Source: Lachnospiraceae bacterium (lineage in GTDB: Bacteria; Bacillota; Clostridia; Lachnospirales; Lachnospiraceae). Taken from it: 64,000 nucleotides of DNA. Position 1 is the first letter of the stretch. Every line of letters starts with the position of its first letter. The notes under the pieces were generated by a model. The model was not told the origin of the DNA. It saw only the letters and a list, made by a program, of their open reading frames with translations, and searched no databases. The DNA lies in the NCBI GenBank assembly GCA_017465475.1, contig JAFTWC010000038.1:1-64000 (forward strand), written 5' to 3'. Positions 36,219-44,962 of this stretch are shown here, piece after piece. Made by a program: the position numbers and the translations under genes.

Positions 36219-37871
36219 TTATATCTGCTGCACCGCCTGAATCAGCGACGGCACCAACTGTTTCTTACGGGAAACCACTCCTTGAAGCTCAATACAGCTT
36301 TCCCCATCGCTGTGACCGTATAATACCTCTAACAAAGCTGCCGCATCCTCTCCTTCATACAGCAAGATGGTAGACTCTTTTGCAATATCTGTCAGCATAA
36401 AGAATACCATATCTACCTTTTGATTTTGGCGGAACTGCTCCAAACACGGTTTAATTCGTTCTCCAATCATCTTTAATTCCTCTGCATTTAAAGATGTAAT
36501 CTGACTGATGCCGAATGTCACATCCTCTGTAGAAAATTTCTTAAAATCCTGGAAGAAAATCTCTTCTTCGGATTTATTACACATATTACTTGCTGCCAAA
36601 AACATTTCATTGGCATAGGATTCCACCGTAATCCCGGCAATCTCTGCCAAAGTCTCTGCTGCTGCCTTGTCCGCCGGTGTACAGGTCGGAGAACGGAACA
36701 TTAACGTATCGGAAAGAATTGCCGAGCATAACAGTCCTGCAATCTTTTGAGAGATTTCCACCCGGTTTTCCTGATACATCTGATAAATGATCGTGGCGGT
36801 ACATCCCAGGGGTTGATTGCGGAAAAATACCGGAGCCATGGTTTCCATGGTTCCCAGACGATGATGGTCAATAATTTCCAAAATCTCCGTATTTTCCACA
36901 CCGTCTGCCGCCTGGCTCTTTTCATTATGATCCACAAGAATGACCTGTTTTTTCTTCATATCCAACAAATTTCTGCGTGAAATCATACCGCGGTATTTCC
37001 CCTTGGTATCTAAAATCGGGAAGTCACGGGTTCGCTTCTTTGTCATAACCTCTCTGATTTCATCCACAAAATCCGTGGTCCGGAAAATATCGATTCTTTC
37101 TTTAATCATGAAATACTCAATCGGCATACTTTGGTTAATCAGACGAGCTACCGTATAGGTATCGTGAGGTGTGGACAGTACGGTACATCCCTTTGCTTCC
37201 GCCAGCTTACGAATTGTCAGGGACACAGTCGCACCTTCACATATCACAATACATGCCGCATTCATCTCAATGGCACACAACTGGGTTTCATACCGATTTC
37301 CGGTAATAACCAAATCGTGTTCCGCAATATACCCTTCCATCAAATCCGGGTTCGCCGCTGCCACCAGTACCTTCCCGGCGTCAAAAATCGCTGTCTCATC
37401 TCCTACCAAAAGCTCTGCATCCAACGTTTCCACAATGTTACGGTAAGAGGTTTTTGCCTTGGATAAAATGCTGCTGTCATACACATCCATGTAGGATGTG
37501 GCAATATCACCAATGGTAATCAGCCCTTCCAAATATCCTTCCTTGGTAATCGGTAAGGTGACTACATTTTTCTCTTTCATCAGAGTATACGCATTTTTAA
37601 GAGAAATACTGCCTGCCACCCCGGCAATTTCACGAATTTCGATATCCTTCACCTGAGTACCTACATCCTCCACCAACTCCGGCACATCCACATTAAAATG
37701 TTTTAATACAAAACGGGTTTCGGCATTAATGTCACCGGCACGACGGGGTACATACAAATCGGAATTTGTTAAACGATTTTTCAGTTCCGCATAGGCTATC
37801 GCAGAACAAACCGAATCGGTATCCGGATTTTTATGACCGATAACAGTGATTTTTCTTTTATGTGTTGTCAT
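36219..37871 (-). CDS. CBS-domain Mn-dependent inorganic pyrophosphatase
   Basis: Hydrolyses pyrophosphate to two phosphates, pulling biosynthesis forward. 550 residues, longer than the 310-residue plain form because a regulatory insert (about 70-310) holds two CBS halves and a DRTGG domain. DHH motifs: GHKNPDTDSVCSAIAYAEL (12-30), VDHNE (about 317-321), EIIDHHRLG (about 334-342), and the DHHA2 signature SRKKQLVP near the end. The CBS domains of such enzymes bind adenine nucleotides that inhibit or activate the enzyme. Monocistronic. Confidence 0.94.
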   Translation of the reverse strand: MTTHKRKITVIGHKNPDTDSVCSAIAYAELKNRLTNSDLYVPRRAGDINAETRFVLKHFNVDVPELVEDVGTQVKDIEIREIAGVAGSISLKNAYTLMKEKNVVTLPITKEGYLEGLITIGDIATSYMDVYDSSILSKAKTSYRNIVETLDAELLVGDETAIFDAGKVLVAAANPDLMEGYIAEHDLVITGNRYETQLCAIEMNAACIVICEGATVSLTIRKLAEAKGCTVLSTPHDTYTVARLINQSMPIEYFMIKERIDIFRTTDFVDEIREVMTKKRTRDFPILDTKGKYRGMISRRNLLDMKKKQVILVDHNEKSQAADGVENTEILEIIDHHRLGTMETMAPVFFRNQPLGCTATIIYQMYQENRVEISQKIAGLLCSAILSDTLMFRSPTCTPADKAAAETLAEIAGITVESYANEMFLAASNMCNKSEEEIFFQDFKKFSTEDVTFGISQITSLNAEELKMIGERIKPCLEQFRQNQKVDMVFFMLTDIAKESTILLYEGEDAAALLEVLYGHSDGESCIELQGVVSRKKQLVPSLIQAVQQI

Positions 37872-38027
37872 AATAACGCCTCCCTCTTTTCCTCTTTCTT
37901 TTTATTATAGCTTCGGAACAAGGCCTCGTCAAGTCAGACAAGGACACCAAAGCAAGTCATTCCGCTCGTATCCGGATTCTGTAATACACCCGACAAAATA
38001 ACCTTTTATATAAAAATCCTTGCATTG

Positions 38028-38069
38028 ATTAGCTTGCTAATTGACTTTCTAATTAAGTTGTTTTATCAT
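38028..38069 (+). promoter_or_regulatory. Promoter and operator-like palindrome of the GH43 gene
   Basis: TTGACT (38041-38046), 17-base spacer, TATCAT (38064-38069). ATTAGCTTGCTAAT (38028-38041), a 14-base inverted repeat, abuts the -35 box, which would suit a repressor or activator site. Confidence 0.65.
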
Positions 38070-38144
38070 GGAATCAATGGGGATTTTTTATTTTCTTAAT
38101 TCCCCCACTATTTCAATTTATGAATTTTGAGCGGAGGTATTTTT

Positions 38145-39551
38145 ATGGCAACAAAAGCATTAGGTTTGAATCCGTATCTTCCGTCCTGGGAGTACATTCC
38201 GGACGGTGAGCCGTACGTATTCGGTGACCGTGTTTACGTATACGGTTCCCACGATTTGTACAACGGACATGTATTCTGTCTCGGCGACTATGTATGTTGG
38301 TCTGCCCCGGTGGATGATTTGGGCAATTGGCGTTATGAGGGTGTGATTTACCCGAAAACATCTGACCCGCTGAACCGCGAAGGGAAGATGTGTCTCTATG
38401 CACCGGACGTTACCGTAGGACCGGACGGCAGATATTATCTTTACTATTGTCTTGACCACGCTCCGGTAGTGTCCGTTGCAGTATGTGATACTCCGGCAGG
38501 TCAGTATGAGTTCTATGGCTATGTTCACTACGCAGACGGCACCCGTCTTGGGGAAAAGCAGGGCGACGAACCGCAGTTTGATCCGGGTGTGTTAACCGAA
38601 GATAACAAGACTTACCTCTACACCGGTTTCTGCGGCAGAGGCGACAAGAGCCGTACCGGTTCTTTAGTCACCGTTCTCGACTCCGACATGATTACGATTT
38701 TAGAGGCACCGAAGTTAGTGGTTCCGGGTTGTATGTACTGTGAAGGCAGCGGTTTTGAAGGTCACTCCTTCTTTGAAGCCTCTTCCATCCGCAAAATCGG
38801 CGACACCTACTACTTCATCTATTCTTCCGAAGTAATGCACGAGCTTTGCTATGCTACCGCTAAGAGTCCGACGGATAAGTTCACCTACGGCGGTGTCATT
38901 GTCAGCAACTGTGATTTACATATCGACACCTACAAACCGGCAGATATGCCTGCGGCTTACGGCGCAAACAACCACGGCAGCATCGTGGAGATTAACGGCG
39001 AATGGTACATCTTCTATCACCGTCAGACCAACGGTACCTGGTACTCTCGTCAGGGTTGTGCGGAAAAGATTACTATAGAAGCAGACGGTTCCATTAAGCA
39101 GGTAGAGCTTACCTCCTGCGGTTTAAACGGCGGCCCTCTTCCGGGAGAAGGCGAATATGCAGGTTACCTTGCATGTAACTTATTTACCGACAAGCCGCAT
39201 CCGTTTGTCGGCGGCGAAGGCTTCCCGAAGGTAATGCAGGATGGCAGAGACGGGGATGAAAATCCGGGTTACATCGGCAACATGACCAACAGTGCTACTG
39301 CCGGCTTCAAATACTTCGACTGTAAGGGCGTCAAACGATTTGCAGTCAACACCCGGGGCTATGGCAACGGTACCTTTGAAGTCAAGACCGCCTGGGACGG
39401 TGAAGTTCTCGGTTCCGTTACCTTAGAGTATACCAATGTTTGGGAACGCTACGAAGGCGAGGCTAACATTCCGGACGGTGTTAACGCAATCTATCTTACT
39501 TACCGCGGTGGCGGAAATGTAAGCCTCAAATCTTTTGAACTGTTGAAGTAG
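38145..39551 (+). CDS. GH43-family glycosidase with C-terminal beta-sandwich
   Basis: 468 residues from the ATG at 38145 (GGAGG 7 bases upstream; no signal peptide). The five-bladed propeller of GH43 is suggested by NPYLPSWEYIPDGEPYVFGDRVYVYGSHD near the start, YAPDVTVGPDGRYYLYY (Asp near 90-95), DPGVLTEDNKTYLYTG, FEASSIRKIGDTYYFIYS (Glu, likely acid) and NNHGSIVEINGEWYIFYHR. The last 130 residues look like a CBM6-type sandwich (GFKYFDCKGVKRFAVNTRG). Substrate probably beta-xyloside or alpha-arabinoside. Likely acts on imported oligosaccharides; xylulokinase at the other end of the window may serve the same pentose. Confidence 0.87.
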   Translation: MATKALGLNPYLPSWEYIPDGEPYVFGDRVYVYGSHDLYNGHVFCLGDYVCWSAPVDDLGNWRYEGVIYPKTSDPLNREGKMCLYAPDVTVGPDGRYYLYYCLDHAPVVSVAVCDTPAGQYEFYGYVHYADGTRLGEKQGDEPQFDPGVLTEDNKTYLYTGFCGRGDKSRTGSLVTVLDSDMITILEAPKLVVPGCMYCEGSGFEGHSFFEASSIRKIGDTYYFIYSSEVMHELCYATAKSPTDKFTYGGVIVSNCDLHIDTYKPADMPAAYGANNHGSIVEINGEWYIFYHRQTNGTWYSRQGCAEKITIEADGSIKQVELTSCGLNGGPLPGEGEYAGYLACNLFTDKPHPFVGGEGFPKVMQDGRDGDENPGYIGNMTNSATAGFKYFDCKGVKRFAVNTRGYGNGTFEVKTAWDGEVLGSVTLEYTNVWERYEGEANIPDGVNAIYLTYRGGGNVSLKSFELLK

Positions 39552-39565
39552 CTATTGTTTTTTCT

Positions 39566-39848
39566 CGGCACGCGGCTACGGGCGTGGCGATTCTTACGAT
39601 TTGATTGGATGTATAGCAGACGGTTCGCTTGCTGCTGAAACATTCCATTTCTTGCATTCCCGAAGGGTCGCGTCCTTAGCGCAGTCGAAATCACCTCTTA
39701 GATAAGACTGGGCGCGAGGCCACACCCGAGCGTCCTAGTCGTTCTTAGAGGAAGTTTGACGGAGCGTTGCGACAAGCAAGAAAGGAATGGATTCCGCAGG
39801 ACCGAACCGTTACAAGACTTCCCTCAAATCGTAAGAAGGGGCGTGCCG
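39566..39848. repeat. 283-nt nested hairpin, possible structured RNA or MITE-like element
   Basis: The 323-base gap between GH43 and esterase genes holds a GC-rich long palindrome. Paired arms from outside in: CGGCACGC (39566) / GCGTGCCG (39841); TTCTTACGATTTGA (39591) / TCAAATCGTAAGAA (39824), 14 bp perfect; ACGGTTCG (39620) / CGAACCGT (39803); CATTCC-A-TTTCTTGC (39641) / GCAAGAAA-GGAATG (39776); GTCGC (39667) / GCGAC (39769); CCTCT / AGAGG further in. All pairs are collinear and nested. It ends before the ribosome site of the esterase gene. Unlike a terminator it has no T-run. Base composition differs from the flanks. I do not recognise it. Confidence 0.8.
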
Positions 39849-39874
39849 ACAACCAAAAAGGAGGATGTTTATTT

Positions 39875-41410
39875 ATGATTCGTAAGGCAAAAACAGAAAA
39901 CGGTATTGTTAAAGGGTTACCGGCAGCAGATCCTCGAGTTACCGCATTTAAGGGAATTCCGTTTGCAGCTCCGCCGGTAGGAGAAAACAGATGGCGCGCA
40001 CCGCAGCCGTGTCCGGATTGGGAAGGCGAACTGGAGGCATATGAATTTGCTCCGATTTCCGTCCAGAACACACCGGGACTGGGGACCGACATCTACTGTA
40101 AGGAGTGGCATGTGGACCCGGAAATTCCGATGGGCGAAGACTGTCTCTACTTGAACGTATGGACCAATGCAAAAAGCACGGAAGATAAACTTCCGGTTCT
40201 TGTTTGGATTTTCGGCGGCGGTTTTAACTGGGGTTACACCGCAGAGATGGAATTTGACGGAGAACGTTTTGCAAGACGCGGTGTCGTTGTTGTAACCGTA
40301 AACTATCGTTTGAACTTGTTCGGTTTCTTAGCACATCCGGAGCTGGCAAAGGAACAGCCGGACGCTCCGGCAAACTTTGGTCTTCTTGACCAGCAGGCCG
40401 GCATTAAGTGGGTCAAGAGAAATATTGCTGCTTTCGGCGGCGACCCGGATAATATCACCATTGCAGGACAATCCGCAGGTGGCGGCAGTGTTATGCAGCA
40501 GCTTACTTCCCCACAGAATGAAGGATTATTCCAAAAGGCAGTTATCATGAGCGGTGCTATTCGCAGTCCGTATATGGTACAGAGTCCGGTCACTTCTCCT
40601 ATGACCTTTGAGAAGGCCCAAGAACAAGGAAAAGGCTTCTTTGATTTCATCGGTGCCAAGTCTTTAGCAGAAGCAAGAGCAATGGATGCCACATGGCTTC
40701 TTTCCAAATACGACGAATATGTTGTTACTCATGGTCGCATGTTCCAGATTCAGGACGGTGTATTCTCTGTGGGGGATCCGATGAAACTGATTGCAGCGGG
40801 CAAAGGTTTAAATGTACCACTGATGGCAGGCAACACCGCTGACGAGTTCTTAAACTCCATCCCGGCAAAGGATGAAGCGGAATTACGAGAAAAAGCAAAA
40901 GAGTTCTTTGGTGACAAGGCTGAAGAGTTTCTTGCCTTCGCTGAAAGCAAGAAGCAGATTTCCTTTATGGGCAACACCGCCTTTGCTCCGGTCAGCGGTA
41001 TCGAATGTTCCGTTAAGAGTCTGTTCCTCGACAGTCAGGAAAGCGGCAACACAAAGGATTGCTACTACTATCGTTTCGATGCGGATATTCCGGGACCGGA
41101 CGCTCCGGGTACCTTCCATTCCGTTGATTTATGGTTCTTCTTTGAAACCTTGGCAAAGTGTTGGAGGCCGTTTACCGGAAAGCATTACGATGTGTCCCGT
41201 CAGATGTGTAACTACATGACCAACTTTATCAAAACCGGTAATCCGAACGGTGTTGATATTGACGGCACTCCGCTTCCGGAGTGGAAAACTTACACCAAGG
41301 AACACAACTCCGGTATTGTATTCGGCAAGGAAAACTGCTACGGGGAAGAAAATTCCGACAGTAAGTTTGTAGATTTCCTGATTGAAGAAATCCGCGGACA
41401 GTTAAAGTAA
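39875..41410 (+). CDS. Type B carboxylesterase
   Basis: 511 residues from the ATG at 39875 (AAGGAGG upstream; the longer frame starts in the hairpin). Alpha/beta-hydrolase of the para-nitrobenzyl-esterase family: FKGIPFAAPPVGENRW near 20-36, EDCLYLNVW, oxyanion loop FGGGFNWG, nucleophile GQSAGGGS (Ser near 197), acid near AGNTADEF, and the His probably in GTFHSVDLWF. Cytoplasmic. Next to GH43, it may remove acetyl or other esters from plant-sugar fragments (inference). Confidence 0.9.
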   Translation: MIRKAKTENGIVKGLPAADPRVTAFKGIPFAAPPVGENRWRAPQPCPDWEGELEAYEFAPISVQNTPGLGTDIYCKEWHVDPEIPMGEDCLYLNVWTNAKSTEDKLPVLVWIFGGGFNWGYTAEMEFDGERFARRGVVVVTVNYRLNLFGFLAHPELAKEQPDAPANFGLLDQQAGIKWVKRNIAAFGGDPDNITIAGQSAGGGSVMQQLTSPQNEGLFQKAVIMSGAIRSPYMVQSPVTSPMTFEKAQEQGKGFFDFIGAKSLAEARAMDATWLLSKYDEYVVTHGRMFQIQDGVFSVGDPMKLIAAGKGLNVPLMAGNTADEFLNSIPAKDEAELREKAKEFFGDKAEEFLAFAESKKQISFMGNTAFAPVSGIECSVKSLFLDSQESGNTKDCYYYRFDADIPGPDAPGTFHSVDLWFFFETLAKCWRPFTGKHYDVSRQMCNYMTNFIKTGNPNGVDIDGTPLPEWKTYTKEHNSGIVFGKENCYGEENSDSKFVDFLIEEIRGQLK

Positions 41411-41444
41411 ATCCTCTTATTTTATAGCAACGCAATACGCAAAT

Positions 41445-41495
41445 CGAAAGGAACCTTTATCATCGAAAACTTACGATAATAAAGGTTCCTCTTCT
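41445..41495. terminator. Bidirectional terminator
   Basis: AGGAACCTTTATCATCG ... CGATAATAAAGGTTCCT (41449-41490) between convergent esterase and spoVAC genes, with CTTCTTTTCC on the plus side. Confidence 0.85.
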
Positions 41496-41501
41496 TTTCC
41501 T

Positions 41502-42008
41502 CTACACTAATCCCAACAATTTTACAATCCAATAGATTACTCCCAGTCCCCAGCTGGTCAATATCCCGTACAAAATTACCGGCCCGGCGATGGTAAAGAT
41601 CTTACATCCGATACCAAATACCTGACCCTCTTTCTTATACTCAATGGCAGATGCGGCTACGGAATTAGCAAACCCGGTAATCGGCACCACACTTCCGGCT
41701 CCCGCAATCTTTGTCAGCTTCTGATACAAATTCAACCCGGTGGTTAACGCAGATAAGAAAATCAGTGTGAGTGTTACATACAATGCCGCATCCTCTTTTG
41801 ATGCTCCCAAGTTTTGATACAATGTTATCAGAACCTGTCCCAATGTGCAGATGGCACCGCCCACCAAAAAGGCCCAAAGAATATTGATCCACGGATTATG
41901 CTTGGGCGTTACCTGTTCTACATAGGCATTATATTTTTTATCCCGTTTTTCCGGATCATTTTCCTTTATCACTTCATATATCATACGTTTTCTTTGTTTT
42001 TCATCCAT
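41502..42008 (-). CDS. spoVAC: Stage V sporulation protein AC
   Basis: 168 residues from the ATG at 42008 (AAAGGAG upstream); the longer frame to 42296 is inside spoVAB. Cytoplasmic N-terminus of about 50 residues, then four helices (INILWAFLVGGAICTLGQVLI; AALYVTLTLIFLSALTTG; GAGSVVPITGFANSVAASAIEY; FTIAGPVILYGILTSWGLGVIYWIV). SpoVAC is a mechanosensitive channel component for Ca-dipicolinate movement. Last gene of the sigF-spoVA run, with no spoVAD after it. Confidence 0.93.
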   Translation of the reverse strand: MDEKQRKRMIYEVIKENDPEKRDKKYNAYVEQVTPKHNPWINILWAFLVGGAICTLGQVLITLYQNLGASKEDAALYVTLTLIFLSALTTGLNLYQKLTKIAGAGSVVPITGFANSVAASAIEYKKEGQVFGIGCKIFTIAGPVILYGILTSWGLGVIYWIVKLLGLV

Positions 42009-42073
42009 TACTTTCAGACTCCTTTCCAACCACAGCTGCAACTGCCGACATTCAAACGTAGCACTTTCTTTTT

Positions 42074-42502
42074 TTACTTGCCCGCGCCGAGAATCAGGTG
42101 ATACCATGCGCCAAACCCTTTTCCCAGAGCAAATGCCAGCACCAGATAAGGCATTCCTGCCTTTAGCTTTATTCTTCGCGTCATTACAGGAAATACATTT
42201 ACCACTTCCGCCAATGCTGCTGCAAGGCATCCGATAAACACACCAAAGAAAAGTCCGCACAGGCATCTTACAATCACGCCGCCGAAAATTTCCCACTGAA
42301 ACAAATCAATGCCGTTTGCCAATGTCACCCCAAATATAGCCACCGTCTCATACAGCTTAATATACTTTGCCGTTTTTGTTCCGGCTGCCAACCGCGTTAC
42401 CACTCCTACAGTGGTGATAAATGCAAATAAACCCGCCGCCACTGCAGCCCCAAAGGAGAGTCCCGCAAGAGCATACACCACTGATAATACCGTATCAGAC
42501 AT
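42074..42502 (-). CDS. spoVAB: Stage V sporulation protein AB
   Basis: 142 residues, four membrane helices (VVYALAGLSFGAAVAAGLFAFITTVGVV; ETVAIFGVTLANGI; VRCLCGLFFGVFIGCLAAALAEV; MPYLVLAFALGKGFGAWYHL). The ATG at 42502 overlaps the spoVAA stop by 8 bases. SpoVAB is an accessory part of the SpoVA channel present in Bacillus and some Clostridia. Confidence 0.9.
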   Translation of the reverse strand: MSDTVLSVVYALAGLSFGAAVAAGLFAFITTVGVVTRLAAGTKTAKYIKLYETVAIFGVTLANGIDLFQWEIFGGVIVRCLCGLFFGVFIGCLAAALAEVVNVFPVMTRRIKLKAGMPYLVLAFALGKGFGAWYHLILGAGK

Positions 42503-43130
42503 CTTCCTTCTTCCCCTCTCTGGATGCATTTTCAATAATGGTTGCGTTCACATCCTTCTCGTACTGGCGCATCTGCACCTGCAACGGCGTCGGGTCACTG
42601 TCAATCTTTTTCCGCAGAAAATGATTAAAAAACAAGATAATTCCAAGCGGAAGTCCTAAACTATACGCGATTTCCAGTTCTCCCGGGCCTCCTCGTTCCG
42701 CACCTTCTGTCAGCCGGTAAATCATTGGAAATATTTCTTCGATGGATGAGTCTTTATTAAAGGTGATAATGGTAAATGCGGAGCCGAAAAACACTGCCAA
42801 AGCCACAAATCCGGTTTTCCCCCACTCCAAAAGCTTCGTAAGCGGTCCGTTCTTCTCCGGTTTATATTCCACAATAAAATCCGCTTCTCCTACCGTAGTC
42901 AGTTCCACTTCCGGATAAGTACGTTCCACCAGTTCAATAACCTTCATCACAGAAAATACTTTTTTCTCTTTTTTTCCTTCCGGGAAACAATACAACTCTA
43001 ACTTTCCTATATTCTGTTTTACCTTTGGGTCTGTAGAAAAAACAGAAGCAACCTCTTCCAATCGCACGCTTCTTTTCTTAACCAACACGCACTGGTCAAA
43101 ATGAAGATATACCGTTACTTGTTGTGACAT
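42495..43130 (-). CDS. spoVAA: Stage V sporulation protein AA
   Basis: 211 residues from the ATG at 43130 (GGGAG 7 bases upstream). N-terminal soluble domain of about 90 residues (VTVYLHFDQCVLVKKRSVRL; DFIVEYKP), then two membrane helices (GFVALAVFFGSAFTIITF; LGLPLGIILFFNHFL) and a charged tail. Belongs to the SpoVA operon expressed in the forespore. Its 5' end overlaps the preceding small membrane-protein gene by 16 bases. Confidence 0.92.
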   Translation of the reverse strand: MSQQVTVYLHFDQCVLVKKRSVRLEEVASVFSTDPKVKQNIGKLELYCFPEGKKEKKVFSVMKVIELVERTYPEVELTTVGEADFIVEYKPEKNGPLTKLLEWGKTGFVALAVFFGSAFTIITFNKDSSIEEIFPMIYRLTEGAERGGPGELEIAYSLGLPLGIILFFNHFLRKKIDSDPTPLQVQMRQYEKDVNATIIENASREGKKEDV

Positions 43131-43300
43131 AAACGTTCTCCCTGCCAAGGACGGTCTGCAATCCGCATATACGCTTCTCTATATACCAAAATACCCTTTG
43201 GAGATTCTTCCGGTTTGCGAAAAATCCACAAAAATAAAATAACCGTCATTAAAAGAGCCACTGCCACAATGGCCAGGATGATTCTTTGTTTCACCGTCAT
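43115..43300 (-). CDS. Small single-pass membrane protein before spoVAA
   Basis: 61 residues: one hydrophobic helix (IILAIVAVALLMTVILFLWIF, about 7-27) and a basic tail ending KILV..ERLCHNK-like residues on the outside or inside. The ATG at 43300 has AGGCGGTG 8 bases before it. Its stop lies 16 bases inside spoVAA, so the two are coupled. It is the first gene behind the sigma-G-like promoter. I do not know a named homologue; it may be an extra forespore factor for SpoVA assembly. Confidence 0.65.
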   Translation of the reverse strand: MTVKQRIILAIVAVALLMTVILFLWIFRKPEESPKGILVYREAYMRIADRPWQGERLCHNK

Positions 43301-43331
43301 TGTTATTCACCGCCTTTTTTGTTATTGACGG

Positions 43332-43361
43332 AAGTATGTGCCGATTTTGCATATACTATAC
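43332..43361 (-). promoter_or_regulatory. Sigma-G-like promoter of the spoVA genes
   Basis: Minus strand GTATA (43361-43357), 18 bases, CATACTT (43338-43332), matching the forespore sigma-G pattern GHATR-N18-CATnnTA at all but the last base. It overlaps the sigF stop codon and would let spoVA be expressed after the sigF operon. Confidence 0.7.
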
Positions 43362-44069
43362 AAGAAAACTTCTCATTCGTTGTAATATTTTCTTTTCCAT
43401 TCTGCTGACTTGTACTTGGCTGACTCCAAAAATTCCTGCAATCTCTGCCTGGGTTTTATTTTGAAAATATCTTAATTCAATCAACTGACGTTCCTCTGTT
43501 TTTAATAAATCCAGCACCTGCTTCATTACCAGATGATTCACAATCTGCTCTGTTGCATCTTCTTCTCCCGGAATTCGTTCCGCCAACGTGCTTTCCGTTC
43601 CATCCGGTCGATTCACCGGTTTTGACAGGGATTCCACCTCCGTACATGCTTCCATGGCCAGGACGATTTCTTCCATACTAAGTCCCGTATCCAGCGCAAT
43701 TTCCTCCAACGTAGCATCTCGTCCCAACGTTGTCGACAGCCGCTCCCCTGCTGCCCGCAATTTCATATTATTTTCCTTCAGCGTTCTGCTTACCTTTATC
43801 ATTCCGTCATCTCTGAGGAAGCGTTTTATTTCCCCACTAATCATCGGTACCGCATAGGTTGAGAATTTCACATCAAAACTCACATCAAATTTATCAATTG
43901 CTTTGATTAAGCCGATGGTTCCGATTTGGAACAAATCCTCTGCTTCACAGCCTCTTCCGAGAAAACGGCGCACCATACTCCACACAAGTCCTACGTTTTC
44001 GTTAATCAGCTGCTCCCTAGCCTGTCTGTCTCCTGCCTGCGAAAGACGTATCAGTCCGATTGTATCCAA
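43356..44069 (-). CDS. sigF: RNA polymerase sigma-F factor
   Basis: Forespore-specific sigma factor that starts compartment-specific transcription in sporulation. 237 residues. Region 2 (EQLINENVGLVWSMVRRFLGRGCEAEDLFQIGTIGLIKAIDKFD), region 3 and region 4 (QLIELRYFQNKTQAEIAGIFGVSQVQVSRMEKKIL). The start has GGAGGAGC upstream. Placed after spoIIAA-spoIIAB as in Bacillus, which separates it from the homologous sigma-G and sigma-B. Confidence 0.96.
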   Translation of the reverse strand: MDTIGLIRLSQAGDRQAREQLINENVGLVWSMVRRFLGRGCEAEDLFQIGTIGLIKAIDKFDVSFDVKFSTYAVPMISGEIKRFLRDDGMIKVSRTLKENNMKLRAAGERLSTTLGRDATLEEIALDTGLSMEEIVLAMEACTEVESLSKPVNRPDGTESTLAERIPGEEDATEQIVNHLVMKQVLDLLKTEERQLIELRYFQNKTQAEIAGIFGVSQVQVSRMEKKILQRMRSFLV

Positions 44070-44084
44070 ACATGCTCCTCCTGT

Positions 44085-44510
44085 TTACCCCATTACTTTT
44101 TTCATTTTCACAAGGGTTCCTTCTCCCACTGCCGACTCCACAATCAGTTCGTCTGTAAATGCCTCCATAAACGAAAAACCCATTCCGGAACGCTCCTGCT
44201 CCGGTTTCGTTGTGTACATCGGTTCCATAGCCGCTTTAATATCCGCAATTCCGTTTCCGGTATCCTTCACATGAAACCACACTTCCCTTCCGCGTCTTGC
44301 ACACCACAGCTCTACTGTCCCCTCCGTCTCACCATATCCGTGAATGATTGCATTGGTCACCGCTTCCGATACTGCAGTTTTAGTATCCGCCAACTCCTCC
44401 AGAGTGGGATTTAACGGTGTCAAAAAAGCAGCCACCGTCATTCGCGCCAATGCTTCATTACAGGATTTTGCCTGAAACGTTAACCTCATCTCATTATCAA
44501 AATTTTCCAC
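44085..44510 (-). CDS. spoIIAB: Anti-sigma-F factor and serine kinase
   Basis: 141 residues. GHKL kinase motifs: N-box EAVTNAIIHGY (about 49-59), VKDTGNGIAD (about 81-90), and SGMGFSFME near 108-116. It holds SigF inactive and phosphorylates SpoIIAA. The start codon is GTG at 44510, placed 7 bases after GGAGG; no closer ATG fits. Middle gene of the spoIIA operon, with 21 bases to the spoIIAA stop. Confidence 0.96.
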   Translation of the reverse strand: MENFDNEMRLTFQAKSCNEALARMTVAAFLTPLNPTLEELADTKTAVSEAVTNAIIHGYGETEGTVELWCARRGREVWFHVKDTGNGIADIKAAMEPMYTTKPEQERSGMGFSFMEAFTDELIVESAVGEGTLVKMKKVMG

Positions 44511-44531
44511 TATCCTGCCTCCGTTTTCTTA

Positions 44532-44897
44532 TCAATTTTCTGTTGCTAATCGTTCATATGCAGGGCATGTAAATGCCTCTTCCGCCTTTTGGTAATTCTC
44601 TACAATTTTATAAAGGCCTGAAATCCGAAAAATCCTGTCTACATTTGCTCCCACACCGGTCACTCCCACGCGTCCCCCATGGAATATCACCTGCCGATAG
44701 CGTCCCATAATAACTCCGATTCCGGAGCTATCCATAAAATCCACCCCGGTAAAATCAAACAGAATGTGTTTCGCATGACTTCTTGCCAATAAAGAATCGG
44801 CTGCCTCCCGCACAGACAGTGCGGTATGATGATCCAAATCCGCTTTCAGCCGAATCACCAGAACCTCTCCCTTTACTTCATATTCCGCTGCTTGCAT
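44532..44897 (-). CDS. spoIIAA: Anti-anti-sigma-F factor
   Basis: 121 residues, STAS domain. The phosphorylation site DFMDSSGIGV has the expected Ser 58. Unphosphorylated SpoIIAA displaces SigF from SpoIIAB; SpoIIE dephosphorylates it in the forespore. Start after AAAGGAG. Only about 27 bases separate it from the upstream terminator, so the sigma-H promoter expected here must lie in or near that terminator; I found no convincing match. Confidence 0.96.
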   Translation of the reverse strand: MQAAEYEVKGEVLVIRLKADLDHHTALSVREAADSLLARSHAKHILFDFTGVDFMDSSGIGVIMGRYRQVIFHGGRVGVTGVGANVDRIFRISGLYKIVENYQKAEEAFTCPAYERLATEN

Positions 44898-44923
44898 ATT
44901 GTCTCCTTTCCCGAACCTTCACG

Positions 44924-44962
44924 TAAAAAAGAGGACCGGCACATTCGCCTGGTCCTCTTTTG
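44924..44962 (-). terminator. Terminator of the TPR-protein operon
   Basis: Minus strand AAAAGAGGACC ... GGTCCTCTTTTTT: 11-bp stem and six T. Confidence 0.9.
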
